Part shown: positions 1 to 13,049 of the stretch, in pieces | How positions within the stretch are numbered: the stretch's first letter is position 1 | Layout: each line of letters opens with the position of its first letter | Assembly (NCBI RefSeq): GCF_036324505.1 | Contig: NC_086366.1 | Location: 7,875,427-7,939,426, forward strand | Length of the DNA: 64,000 bases | From: Eleginops maclovinus | Taxonomy: Eukaryota; Chordata; Actinopteri; Perciformes; Eleginopidae | Direction: 5' to 3' | The notes under the pieces: generated by a model | Databases searched by the model: none | Seen by the model: only the letters and a program-made list of their open reading frames with translations | What the model was told of the DNA's origin: nothing | Made by a program: the position numbers and the translations under genes

Positions 1-2947
1 AGTCATTTTGCAAATTGCAATATTTAATTAGCATTTTCTATGAATGCATTGGCCCGGTGGTACGCTATACCTCCTGCTGATTACAGGGAGTTGGACAGTA
101 ATTGCACAGGAAAAAGCATGACCTTCACTATAAGTGGAGGTTTTGTGGCTCACAAAACTGCATTAAGTGGTTCACTGTAATGTATAAGACTGATTCACTG
201 TCAAACAAGGAGGAAAAAATGTCCACATGTAGAGATGAATCGCTAACCTCGTCTGTAAATTATGCTCCAGTGCTGGGTGACTGTAACCACAAAAGGGCTG
301 AGCAGATGCTTCCTAATAAAAGGACCAAATTAATTCCATTTGTTGAACGGCTTCATAGCAAAGGTTGTAGCAGGTGCATTAACAGCATATACATGTAAAT
401 GTATTGAGGCAGCTTACATTTATACGGAAACATGTTAAACATGTTTTATCTTATCTGGGATCCCAATCTTTCAAGGATTTTGTGAATTGTGGATATCCTT
501 TTCAAATGATCAAAACATCCTCTAGCTTGAATCATGGCAGCTAACTTTGCACACCTCCTTTTCTGCTTCTCAGGGTCATTTGGATTTTATTTTTCAGCTG
601 TGAAAGACTCAAGGCAACCCTTTTAATGAAAATACCTCTGAAATCCGTGTTTACTGATGGTACTACTTTACAGCTCGAAATCTCAGCTTCCTACTGTAGG
701 TACTTAAACCAGCAAATGATTTGTATGAATAAACCACATCTTTACATAACATGCATTCAATTGAAAGTCAAACACATGCAAACCACTCTGTGACCAGTAG
801 TCCTGTACAAAAACTGAAAACAGTATTTGTATGGATTAAACAAACAATATATCACGTTTCAATTAGTTACATTTTTGAGGTTCTTTTGGCAGAAATTAGT
901 TTCCAGGTTATCTGTTTTGACCAGTTTCCTGTCTTCATGCTAAGCTAAGCTAAGCATGTGCTGTCTGTGCATATAAACTGTATACGGTATATATCGTAAC
1001 TGAGGGCTGTTTTTTAACCAACAGGTCTTCGTGAATGTTATTTGTCTGTCTTCAAATCAAATCCCTCTTCAGATCACTGCAGGTCTTTCTCACCTCCCAT
1101 ATATTATTTATAAGAACACCTGTCAAAGTAATAGCGAGGACAGACACATCATAAAATGTGCTGATGATTCGGTTGTTCGTCAGCCTACACGCACACTGTT
1201 GAATAAGATCACCGGCCTGTGGAGGAGTCTTTCATCCTGCTAAATGTAGCACGAAATGAGGACATTAGTATTGATTTTGGAAAGTTGTCCACTGCTTTAA
1301 ATGACTGTTAGTTAGGGATAGGAAATAGGTCTGGTGGTACTCAAAAAAGGAAATTGTGTTTAAATGCAATGAGGTTCCTAAGAAGTGAAGCTGCGTCTTT
1401 TCATCCTGAGGATGATAAACTCTTTGAAGGTTTTTCTCTTCTTTGAGGATGTTTTATAGAAGAATCTTTGACTCATCTTGATATACTGTTGCCTGACATG
1501 GAAATCTTTACACAGGCAGGAAGAACATGCTTAATGTGACAGGAGACAGTTATAAGGGTGAGTCAGACCCTGATCAGGGATATTTACTAGAAGCAGGCCC
1601 ATAAATTGTCCTCTGCATATAATCTAAGATCTTGCCTTTAGGTCACTTCTTGAAAAGGAAAAAAAACTGAATGTTGTCTTTGTTCACTATCGATAGTCTA
1701 AACATGGAAAACCGAATGCACATTATAAATTACATCTTCTTTGTTTTTGAACATGTGTTTTTTTAGATTCTTAAATTTGATATGATATTAGTTTTTTCCC
1801 CTCTCCTGTTGTTTTTAATCATTTGTTATGGTCTCACAGTTTCTAGTGACTGTCCCAGTGGTCTGATTTGTTTTGGTGTTTAAACCCCGCACACATTTGA
1901 TATTTCCCTTTGGGGTGAACAGATTGATTTGATTTGACAGTTACACAAGAACCTCAACAGTCGCGGTCCCCAAAGAGAAAATCTCATCAAACACAGTCGG
2001 TAGTCTCTCTGTTTGAGGGTCCTTGTTATGAAGATGTTGTGGTTCTTCTGCAGAGCATAACAACAGACACTTTAATATTCTAAAATCACTGCTTTTTCCG
2101 TTTGGAGAGCATATGATTCAGAAAAACTCAATTTTTATAAACATGCTATTAAGATGAAGCTTTTTTTAAATGAAATTGACCAGCACAGGATTAGAGCCTC
2201 TCGTATACCATCCAGCCAGGCTCAAAGAGTGTATGCAACTGTGTCCTGCAGTAGCCATGTGGTTGTTGAAATGTATGGAGATTAACAACTGAGAGAATAA
2301 ATTACGCTAGCAGCTGGTCGCGGCTAAAACCCATTCCTCCGACACACACAGTGAGCTGTGACACTGCAGGCAGCCAGACAGTTGTCCAGAAGAAGGAAAT
2401 GACACACATGCACGCAATACAAGGACGTCTGTATATTCTACTTCTGTTGTGTGACTGCACACTGATTCAATCTAATTTAATAACAAAGTAAACCGGGTAA
2501 AACTGGCTAACACAGAGAACAGATGGTTGGCTTTTTGGCTGTAAAATGACAATCAGCTTCTTTTGCAACCCCTTTTAAGCGTTTTGCTCTCAAATGGCAG
2601 CAGATTGACCCCTTAAAATTAATCATTTTTAAAGTATTTGTCTTCGATTTCAGACAGAGGTAGACAAAGCAGGGTGTGATTTATAGTCCGCAAACTACCG
2701 ATTTGAAATGAAAATGGTGACTGAAAGCTACAATTAGCTGCTGCTAGCTAGCTTAAAGCAAACATTAGCTCCATGAATTGGTTAGAAAACACTTTGATTT
2801 TTCCATGATAAAACAAGAGTGATATACATTATATTGTTCAAAAACTATTAAAGATATGTTTATAAAGAAACATGTTTTTTCTTCAATTTCAGTGTAGAGC
2901 TTGTTATTCTAATCTTGTCCGATTTTGCTCCTTATAGGTACTGCATC

Positions 2948-3246
2948 TTTAACAACCAAGTCAGTGTTTGTATAGTAATTTGATCTGGAAAAAGGATTTT
3001 AGGATGAAGACTAACCCGTGCTTTTGGCAAACGTAATAATCTCAGGTAACATGCTTGGCTGTGTTTGCTGAACCAAAGCTACATTTCCCAGGATCCAATT
3101 AGGAGGAGGAAGTAGCCGCTAATGTTAGCATACACTCGGATACAGTTAACCTGCACAACCAACCAAAGATATTTTCTAATGAATTACTTCTTTGCCTTGA
3201 AAGTGAATTGGTTAGCCAAGCATGCAGCTGTTTGCAACTTATAAAA
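2948..3246 (+). repeat. Dispersed repeat copy 1 of a local direct pair
   Basis: Shares a long, diverged match with 5286-5575, including ggtaac-tgcttggctgtgttt, the phrase gttagccaagcatgca, and ttagcatacact-ggatac. The gaps and scattered substitutions are those of an old repeat. The family was not identified. Confidence 0.8.
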
Positions 3247-5285
3247 CTGTTGAAAACTAAATAGGAAGTCATTGCAAACATGTTGTGTTCAGATGCACAT
3301 TGGTTGGACAATCTAATCTAAATGTTATATATTATTTTTTGTGAAGCCTATGGAAGATTCTGAACATTTGTTCTCAGAGAAAATACCGTGTTGAGGGGAG
3401 CTGATGTTTAAAAGACAGTTTTGTGTTGCTTTTCTTAACCACCTTACACTATTTTTCCTCGTCACGCCCCTTCCCCGGTCTCCCTGTCAAACTTTCTTTC
3501 TCCGGCTGTTAAACACTGTGCTTTCTATGCACTGACTCACTCGTATTTCCATTCCACCGTCCCCCCCTCTTTTCTCTCTGAACCCTCAGTTACTCCCTGG
3601 TGTGTGTTTCACTGCTGTTGTGATTGGCAGCTGCAGGGGACTGCTAGTACAGTAGTCACATACACAAACACGCATACATTATATTGCACCTGAGCTTACA
3701 TGACTTCTTCGATGTGTATCTGTACAAATATGTTTGTGTGCATATGTGTGACAGCCAGCTTTGTCTTGCGGTGTAATGGATGAGAAGGTATTATCTCTAA
3801 CAAGTGTCCAGTGACCCAACCAAGACGGCCCTATTTACCCAGCTCTGCACGGGATTGAGGGTGCTATTTATAGTCAGAGATTCATTTATTCTCTTTCTCT
3901 CCATACCTCGCTTTGCAGTCTTCATTCTCAGCGATCTGCCTGATGAGGATTATTTCTGCGGCTCCCTCCCTCCCCCGTCTTCATATCTTGTTCCTTTTCT
4001 TCAGGACCTTTCTGCTCTGGTGTGGTTATCAGCTGGTCTGATGTGGTTGAGTCGGTTGAATGGAGAAGTATTCAATGTCTTCTGACAAAGACCCTTGACT
4101 CTTCCTTTCCCTCAAGTCAGTGGGTTAGATTGGCCAATGATAAAGAGGAAGTGGGCAGAAAAATGAACAGAATTAGCTAAGATTTGTGGCATTTCCTCAG
4201 ACAGAGAGAGCTATAATGCCAGGCAGCTATGTTTTTACTGCAATTTATGCTTGTTAAATACCATTATTGAAAGTCTGGGTACATAGAAAATAACACTCTT
4301 CAGACAAGAAAAATATACACTCACCAATTTCCTCTCACACTTTAAGTGGCAGAAAGCATTTGCAAATGACAAAAAATGAAAGATTATGGGAACACCTTCC
4401 ATTTACCATCAGGATATTGTGATAACACAAAGTTATTGAAAAGAGGATTTTCATGACACCTTTTCATAAGTTGAACCCAAACAAACATTTATTTCACTTT
4501 CCAAAATGTTGTTATTCAAAATTGATCTGCTTTTCAGGTGCTCACTGGCTCCAAAGACTTGTTTATTCATCTACTTATGTATTACAGTCACCCAACAGTA
4601 AATTGACCACAAGTCCTGCCGAGCTATCCAAATATCAGGTGATAAACTTTGTAAAGTGCACAGCCTTAGACAAATAAATAAACATGATCCAGCCCGTGGC
4701 CTTTATCAGTGTCTCCCTGCTGTTGAGAAGTAGCAAGTCAACGCTATCAAAGGTCTCGTGGCACTTTTGTGCAGCGAGGCACAAAACAACACTGACATTT
4801 CAAAGGTAAGACAAAAGCTGCAGTGTGTAACCTTTACTGGCCTGTAGTGTTTCCCTGTGATGTTTAAAATGTAAATGCAGTATCAAATATACAGTGTGTG
4901 TGTCAGAGCAGCTGGCCAGTGTGCTCTTTAAAGGAGTCAATAAGGTTGCGTCTTGCTAGCTATTATGTTAAATGTTAAAGTGAACCACATGAGTGTCATG
5001 CAGGGTAACACACTCACTGCGGTATAATTAACCTGGTTTCCTCGAGGTGGAAACAAAATGACGCACAAGATCATAGTTTCCTTAAGTGGGACTGTGTGTG
5101 TGCCTGGAGAGGGTGAGACGTTCAATGGTGTCTGGTACGCAGACACTTGGATTAAATACAGGCGTTATTGAGAGAGGAAGGGAGAGTGGAGAGCAATGGA
5201 TTATCCTTTCTCTTTAACCGGGTTGGCCCAAGTGTGGCACTGTGTTTGCAGGAATGGCACCAGCATGCACACCACTACTTTATCG

Positions 5286-5575
5286 CCAAGTCAGTGGTTG
5301 TATAGTACATTCACTTTTAAAAGGCTTTTAAGATAAGGACTAACCCATGTGCTTGGAAAACATAATCATCTAGGTAACGTGCTTGGCTGTGTTTGCTGAA
5401 GCGACTAATTTCCCAAAATCCAATAAAGAGCAGGAAGTAGACACTAATTTTAGCATACACTGGGATACATTCAGATTCTTATCAACACTACCAACCATAG
5501 TTATTCACTAATGAAATGCTCCTTGGCCTTGAAAGTGAAGGGTTAGCCAAGCATGCAATTTTGTACAACTTAGGA
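5286..5575 (+). repeat. Dispersed repeat copy 2 of the local direct pair
   Basis: Same orientation as the copy at 2948-3246, about 2.3 kb away. Shared landmarks appear in the same order: caagtcagt, gactaaccc, cttggctgtgtttgctga, aggaagtag, ttagcatacact, ccttgaaagtgaa, ggttagccaagcatgca. Confidence 0.8.
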
Positions 5576-6320
5576 AACCCCTTATGTTGCTGTGTTTAAA
5601 CTTTTGAGTTCAAAAATTAAATTAACCTACCAGTCACAGCAGAAATGATTGGCACCAAACCAAATCAGAGGCAGAACTAAACATTGGCTGGAAAAAAGAC
5701 CAAAAAGTAGTCAGCTAATGTTATCAACGGAAACCAAAAACCTTTTAAATTAGAAACAAAACTCTACCTAACTTAAAACTATAATAACGGTTGTACTGTG
5801 TCAGGCACAAAAACAGAACACTTTTACCATTTTGGAGTCTCACAAGAACCACTTGAAGGTCTCTGAGCGTATTTGTTGGCATGTGTTGGTGTGTGTGCTT
5901 GTTGACATGGTTTTCAGTCCGTCACATATAGAAATTGTTTTGTTTGAGGCAATATGTGATTCTCCTTAACTTTTGTTTATAGGTGAAATAACGTCTGCAA
6001 CAAATCCCACTCGCACACACAACAGGTTTGAATGTGCATGGCTTGATGATGGTGGAAAAGACGATCATTTTTCTTCCGTGCTTAATTGCTAATTATATGA
6101 GATGAGTTGTTTATGTTTGTCTTGTTTATGTGTGCACATGTGTGTTTGACTGTTTGTGTGTATACCATCATAGCCAATGCTCATGCTGTTAATAGGGATA
6201 AGGACACCGACACACACAGCTGCGTTTTTTTCTACTCTATCAGCAAGACATTCAAATGTATTTATATTTATCATATTTCTGCTTGCCAACTCTGTAGTTA
6301 AGGAATAATTGTGTTGGTAC

Positions 6321-6344
6321 ATATATATATATATATATATATAT
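6321..6344 (+). repeat. (AT)12 microsatellite
   Basis: Pure AT dinucleotide run in the upstream non-coding region. Confidence 0.95.
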
Positions 6345-9300
6345 TAATTTATAAAAGTAGCAGATGTCTTTTCATGAGGCATGCTGCCCCCTCACCACCC
6401 GTCTTCCAATCCTCTTTTCATAATGATTGTTTCTGGTTGTGTGTCTGGAAAAGTCATATCTGCAGTGTGCTCTCATCTTTATATCTATTCATATCACCGT
6501 CAGGGCGAGGCCTGGCGTTCCCACAGGAAACAGCCGGTGACTTGAGTGCAGTTGCCTTCTAATTATTGCTCCTATGACCTCTACACATATCTGGGCATAT
6601 CTGAGATGCCTGTAGTCCCCTGTTGGGCAGCTGACTCATACTTTCATTTCTTACCTCTATTTGTGGAGTGGACTTTGTAACAAGAATGGACAGATAGATA
6701 CTAGAGAAGATGGTGGAAAGAAGATGGTGAAAATTGGGAGTTATGACAACATGTGTCCTGGCGTTGTACTTTCCAATGCAACAGATTATCTAATCTAGTA
6801 GTTTTGCTAAACTAGCCCCCAAACATGAAGAATAATCCCTTGTTCACACGTTCACTAATATAAACTCAACGGAATACGTTAATGAGCATTAAATAAAGAC
6901 TTTAAAGGCTATGTTTGGAATAGTTACACATACATGTGTTTGTAACCATTACCAAATACATTTTGTATGCATAAAGCGTTTGAATGTGTCTTTAGTTAAG
7001 TGTTTTGTGGATTGCATTAAATTGGCAAAAAAGACAATTACAAATTATGATCATTTAGGTAAACAGCTGCACAGCAGGTGTTTTCACACGTTTAAAATAT
7101 CGCTCTTTGCATTGTGTAATTGAAGGCTTAATGTTAATTTCTATTAGATGTGCTTAAATCATGAGAATAACATTAGTTTTGCAGATATTTGATCATAAAC
7201 TATTCAACCCATTAAAATTCAGTTTTGACGATTCATAGAAAATAACTGTTGGTAAACTTAATGCAGTTCATTAGATATGACTGCCTGTTAGAAAGTTAGA
7301 AATGTACCCAGGCATTTCACTTCAATGTAAATCTCATGTTGCTGTTAAAGTCAGTCTGCAATGAAGTGTTGGACCAATTATCTTTAGTGTCTTTATAAAT
7401 CTTTAGTTTATGACATTATGAGCCTTAATAATTTCAAATGAGTGAAAAAGCAGCCGTTAAAATCTTTAGCTGTTCCTCAAAACACTACTCACATCTCCTG
7501 TACGATGTATTTCCATCTCGTAACTTTGGTTTAAGTAACAAGCATCGCCACATGCCTCCTAGCACCAGCCTCTTAAAGTGCTCATTAGAGCTGCATCTGT
7601 CATGTCTCATATGATGTTGCGGAGGACTTCGCTGTGTGACCGGATTCTTTACTATCTCAGTCTGCGTGCGGGATTATACATCAGGGTTGACAGGTCCTAT
7701 ACCTTCCACAGCAGGCCATCTATGCTCTCCATCTCCACACTACCCTCATCTTTCTCCTTTTCTCTGCCTCTAATTACTGTTGTATTAACTCCATTAGAGA
7801 AACCATCAGTTGTCTAATTGTGCAATTGACATGAGGATCGGGTTCCTTATCAGGTTTCATAACAAATATGAAGCCCATCACAAGTACGAGTAACCCCCCT
7901 GGGAGAGGCTTCCCGCAGCTCACCCTCTCCTTTTTTTTTGTCTCCCCCTTATACTCTCCTCACCCTCCATCACCTTGCTGCACTATTTGAATCTCCTCTT
8001 CCTGTGATCGGTCCATCGTGTGGGGTTATATGTAGCTGTTGTTCCCCTATCTTCAACCACTCTCTTTCCCTCTCTGTGTCCCGGCCTGTGCCTTCTGTCC
8101 TGCCGTCCTAATCTTATCTCAAGGGGGGAATCAATACAAGAAATAACGGAGACATATTACCATCCTTCCTCTATCTGTCTCTCTCTTTCTTTCACACAAA
8201 CATCACCACCGGCCTCATTAGATTAACATGATTACTGTGCAGATGTAATTAATGTTGAATCAATGATAATTAGCAGCAGCATAACGCACGCAGGATTATG
8301 TTCATGTTGCCGCTCAAAAATGGGACATCTTGTACCAGGTTGGATGTAGATTTAGAGCAGGATCTGCCCTACATTTCCTTAGCAGATTTACAACCACTTA
8401 ATCTTAGCTCAAGATGACTAAGGCTTGTTTAGTTACACTTTATTCAACAACTCTTTTCCTTAATATCCTTTAAAGTTTACATCTACTGTTGTGGATGAAA
8501 GCATTTTTCAGAGGTGATTTCAGCGCTGTTGGCGTAGCGCCCAGCCACAAAGAGAGTCAAACAAACCAACACAGCTGCCACATGTTCCCCGCAGCCAGTA
8601 TTTACTGTGAAATAATGCAATTGTGTGGCAAACGCTGCACTTTGGCCAGCCATGCAGTGTTTGTACCAGCTCTGAGCCAGGGGTTTAGATGTAATTTGAC
8701 CTTGTGATTTCATTTCACAGCCCAGTTGCTTATTTCCTCGAAGCCAACATTGAAGGTATCAACAGAAAATATATCTAATCACACATTTATCCATCAAGTC
8801 AGGACTGAAATTGATAACACTGTGCTCCTCTTGAGAGGCACAGCTAACTTTGCAGCATTGTAAGTCTCCTCTTTCGCCGCCAAAAGCAGCGTTGTTTACT
8901 CTTTTACAGCAAGGTGTGTCCCCCGGATTTCTTACTACCGTTCTCCTATGTGTTCCCTTTTTAGTTGTCCTTTGTGTGTCTTCTCCTTACTCTCCCTCAA
9001 CAGACAATTGTGTTGTCATCAGACAATTATGGGAAATCCTTGATTACATCGAAGCCCAACATTAGTAATTGGTTAGTTTGCTATAATATCAACCATGGCA
9101 AGGTTAATGTTAAGAACAAATTGTGGCTATCACAAATAAACTATGGTAAAGTTATGATAATGCATTTTAAACAGTTGATTAAGGGTTAAAGAAAGAAAAT
9201 GCAAAGCTAATGCAACTAGCCCCAGTTTTTGTCTCGAAAATATTATAACTTACTATAATACTGTCATTTGAGGCATAGGTAAGCATCTGTTCTTTAAAAA

Positions 9301-10158
9301 CAAATGAAACCCCTTTTTTCTTGAGTCATTTAACAAACATGCTTTTTTTCGGAAGGCATTTCCTTGTATACTTTGCAACTATAAGCATTAGGATGAAACA
9401 TGTTTACATATTAAGCCATATAAAAGAAATCCTTTTAACCCATTTCTCAACTTACAGGTCTATTCCCTAAACCAAAGAAATATGTCCGCTCACAAATGAC
9501 ATGTTCTTGCTTGTTTTGTAAGACTAATGTTTTCATATAAAGAAAAAGAACATTGAAAGTAACATCAATAAGGAGATTCATAACTGGAATAACCTTTAAA
9601 ATGTATTTCAAATGGTCTTTTTCTGGCCCCTTTACTTGTTTAGCTCTGTGACTGTGAAAGTTAATAGATTGTAGGCACAACATCTACGATCGCTCCTCTA
9701 TGAAAGTCTGCTGTGGTGCACTCCCATCCACCACACCCTTACTTTACACCTTTTAAAAGGACACTTGTTCCTGCTTTGGCAGTCTATTTTTGCCACACAT
9801 AAATCATAAGGTGATTATTCGTCCAATGTAAACACAGTTCCTAAGGACACTGTCTGTCATTTGATGCTTAGCCTTGAGTGCACAGATCTCGTATAATCCT
9901 CTTTCCAAAGTTCCCTCTTCTGACTCATTTTCTCCATGACCTCTTCTTCCTAAATAGTTTCCTTGCTTCCTCACTCCTTCTCGCTCAGTATGTGCACTCC
10001 CTCCATCCTTCCTGGGTGGGAGTAAGTGACGTAGCTTTTATTTCATTGCCACAGAGACAGTCCAGGCTGCAAGGACACCGGCTTGTCGTCTCTCCCTCTT
10101 TATTTAATGGACACAAGCAATTTCCCTCTGCAAACAGCATCTCTCTGTTTGCGGGTGT

Positions 10159-10176
10159 TGGTGTGTGTGTGTGTGT
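10159..10176 (+). repeat. (TG)9 microsatellite
   Basis: Short TG run in non-coding DNA. Confidence 0.85.
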
Positions 10177-10762
10177 AGGACACACCGATACAGGTCAGCT
10201 GTAGAGACACAGCAGGGATCTGCCCTCTTAGCAAGCCTTTACTTTCACAGGTCAATCACACTGTGTCCTCCTTACCTGTGGCTGTGAGAACAAAGAGGAA
10301 GAACAATGAACAATGTCCAGCAAAAAGAAGAACTTGCTCATAAGGCTCTTTTAAACACCGTCCACCCTTGGTTACTTTGAGCTAACATACTGAAACATAA
10401 CATACACAGCAGGACACAGTGATGCATTGTGTGAAAGCTGAACCTGTGGAAAACACTGGCCAGTAAGGGCTTTTCCTCTGGACAGTGGAACAAATATGGT
10501 TGAACAGGAATTTGGTTTTACCCTGCAGTGACCAGGAAAATCCTCCGGCTTTGGTTTTTGCTTTGACTGTTGCTGTTTGAGGTAGAAATTAAGGGGGAAA
10601 TGACAATGAACTGCAAGGAGTGCTGGTGATTAAATTAAGTCACGAAAGGGGTTGAAACAACAACCAAAAAAGTCACCTTTTTTGGCAAGCTGTTGCTACC
10701 TCGGGTTCAATATTTCACATGTATATGCGCCAGTGTTTTCGCTACCCAAAACCACTTGACAC

Positions 10763-11370
10763 TAGCCTGGTAATACCTGCCTGTTTGACTTTGATTCTCT
10801 CCGGCATACAGTCTGGAACAGCGTCATTGGATTTGGATTACTGTAATGGGTGGAAACTTGTCTGAAGTTTAAATCCATTGGAGTTTCCTTAACTAATCAC
10901 TAATGTTTGGTAATGACGTATGTTATGGGCTGAAGGGCAGGCTCTGACCTGATGCCTCCTACTTCCGCTTTCACAGTAGTAAACAAATCGCTACCTGCGA
11001 GCGTGGCTGTCAAAATGGCTGTCAACGACATGTGTCGATGTTGTCAATGTAACCGAAGGATTCAGGGGACAATTCGTAACTTGAAACAATTATTTGAAAA
11101 AAAGGAAGAATTCCTTCAAGAGTTGAAACAACCGAGCAGATAGCTAGTAGCGTCTCTTCCTCCGTCGCCTTTGTTGAACTACAGACTAGACTACAATTCA
11201 AAGTCGGCATCAACTTCGACATAATCGCTCTCAACCCCTCCGCCTGTTCGCTGATTGGACCGATAGAATTCTGAATTCCAGTAATCGTACGTAATGAGTT
11301 CTTGCCCAGTCTCACTTACAGGAGCAAAATGAAATTGGGCGGAAGTACGTAGGCTGGTATAGCCAGGCTA
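10763..11370. mobile_element. Putative non-autonomous DNA element (MITE-like) with short inverted ends
   Basis: Left end tagcctggtaatacc (10763-10777) matches the reverse complement of the right end ggtatagccaggcta (11356-11370) with two mismatches. The similarity extends to about 20 bp (gcct after the first block). A related phrase, acttccgc, occurs inside near 10961 and 11343. A 63-codon open frame (10952-11143) with a Cys-rich start and a charged helix-like end lies inside, but it resembles no family I recognise. Target-site duplication is unclear and the superfamily is not assigned. Confidence 0.6.
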
Positions 11371-13049
11371 ACTTGACACAGCCACAAGAGAGAAGGAAGA
11401 ATAAGCTATTAAGGACAGAAGCAGCTTATTAATTTTAAATAAGCACTTAACTGAAACTATTATCTTTCCATTAGGGCTGTAAAAAAAATAATATCATAAA
11501 TATAACGGTAAACAAGACATTGCACTATCCTAATACGGCATTTTTGCTGTCTTTTCCTGGTTTTATAGGGTGCATTACAGTGAAGTTATGTCACTTATGA
11601 ACCCTCGTTTTATGGTTCGCCCTTAAAAGTTAGAATTGCAATCAGAAAACGTTATTTATCTCGGGGGGGAAATTGTGACGGTTGCATCAGTAAACTACAT
11701 TTTTATATAAAAATGTGCAATAAAGACAGCCTTGAAGACACTCGGACATGGCATCTTAGGCATAGGAACGAGGTAGAGGACTTTCAAAAAGTAATTATAT
11801 CCAGCTTAATGACAATTATTTCTAAAAAATATAACTGTAAACATTTTGTGAATACACTCATAGTTAAACCTACAATAGGTATTTGATAACAGAGCAAAAC
11901 ATGTGCACTCGATGTGTTGTGTTAATGAATATTTTTTTATATACAACGTGATATATTGATGGTATCAAAACAGGACTTGAGGAAAATGTATTTAAAAAAT
12001 GCCTCTACACCAATGGATTTCATCGAAATAGACGGCAGGTTTCTGAGGCTAAGCTAATTTTTTGTCAGTCTCCCAGGCACAGCTCAACCTTTCACATTTT
12101 GAAATCATTAATGTGCACTCATGTTTCTGAGTACGCTGCAGAGAAAAGGCATGAAAGAGGAGGCTGCGGGTCTCTGAGGACTTCTCTTCAGGTTCCCCTG
12201 ATGGCCCCTGGGACCCAAGCCACCATCTGATAACTCTCTGCATAATTCCAGTGCTCTCTGGCTCCCTTTTAAACCTTAAAGAGTAGTTAAAATATAATGT
12301 AAAACTGAGTATTATTTTTAAAAACCATATTCAATTATGTAATATTGTATTTAATGGTGTTTTGTATGAAAATAACATGCGGTATTGTGCATCAAAAGAG
12401 CGTATCAGATTCGACAATGGGAAAATAATGTTGTTTGCAGTCATCAAATAACAGTTATACATCTGTAACAGAGTTAGGATCTGAAGCTTGAATTTGTATG
12501 ACGTTCTTACCAGTGCATTTTTAGTTTCATTTAAGAAACAGTAGGCTTTTTTTCCTTCTTTTTGAGCAGATGTTACGTGTTCAAAACAGATTTTTTATAT
12601 TTACATTGCATTTTCTGTTGTCTCCTTTCTCAAGGCGTCTTCTTTCAAGTGTTTAGCAGTACATTTTTAACAAATCCTACTGTCAAAAAGTAGTGGGTTG
12701 TGTCCTGAGCGTCCCCCGTGTAAATGACACCTTTGCCTCTAAATGCATTATATGTTTTAGTGGTTTTAATACAGGACAGTAACTTTGTTTTCACAGGCCA
12801 AACTCGTTAGCAGGATAAATTGATTGTTGATTTTTGTTTCTTGAGGGCGCTTTGAATTTTATATAACAGTGTTTTTCTTCAGGGTTGATTGAGGGTTAAT
12901 CAACAGGGCAATATTGGTCTCAGATGTCTTTCGTCTACACACAAAGGACAGAGCATCAGCCTAATCAAATAACTGTGAAAGTGCACTGCAAACCCAAATT
13001 AGGAGGGGTGACCTCTTTTTCATTCGTTATTTTGTCCTTTACTTTCCAG
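11371..13049. other. Intron sequence, no gene seen
   Basis: AT-rich DNA up to the acceptor of the first visible rap1gap2 exon. The short open frames have no recognisable similarity. Confidence 0.6.

Larger units (their letters stand above)
1..10762. other. Non-coding, probably 5' intron or flank of rap1gap2
   Basis: No open frame here shows exon-like borders plus recognisable protein similarity. Visible items are a diverged repeat pair (2948-3246, 5286-5575), gctaa repeats near 941-955 typical of teleost interspersed repeats, an AT microsatellite and pyrimidine-rich patches (about 7690-8200). The first visible rap1gap2 exon begins mid-codon, so an upstream exon must exist; I could not place it here. 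Confidence 0.6.

Noticed and set aside
11022..11315. 97-codon open frame (-) inside the MITE-like element
   Set aside because: No recognisable domain. It is probably a by-product of the repeat, so it is not called as a gene.
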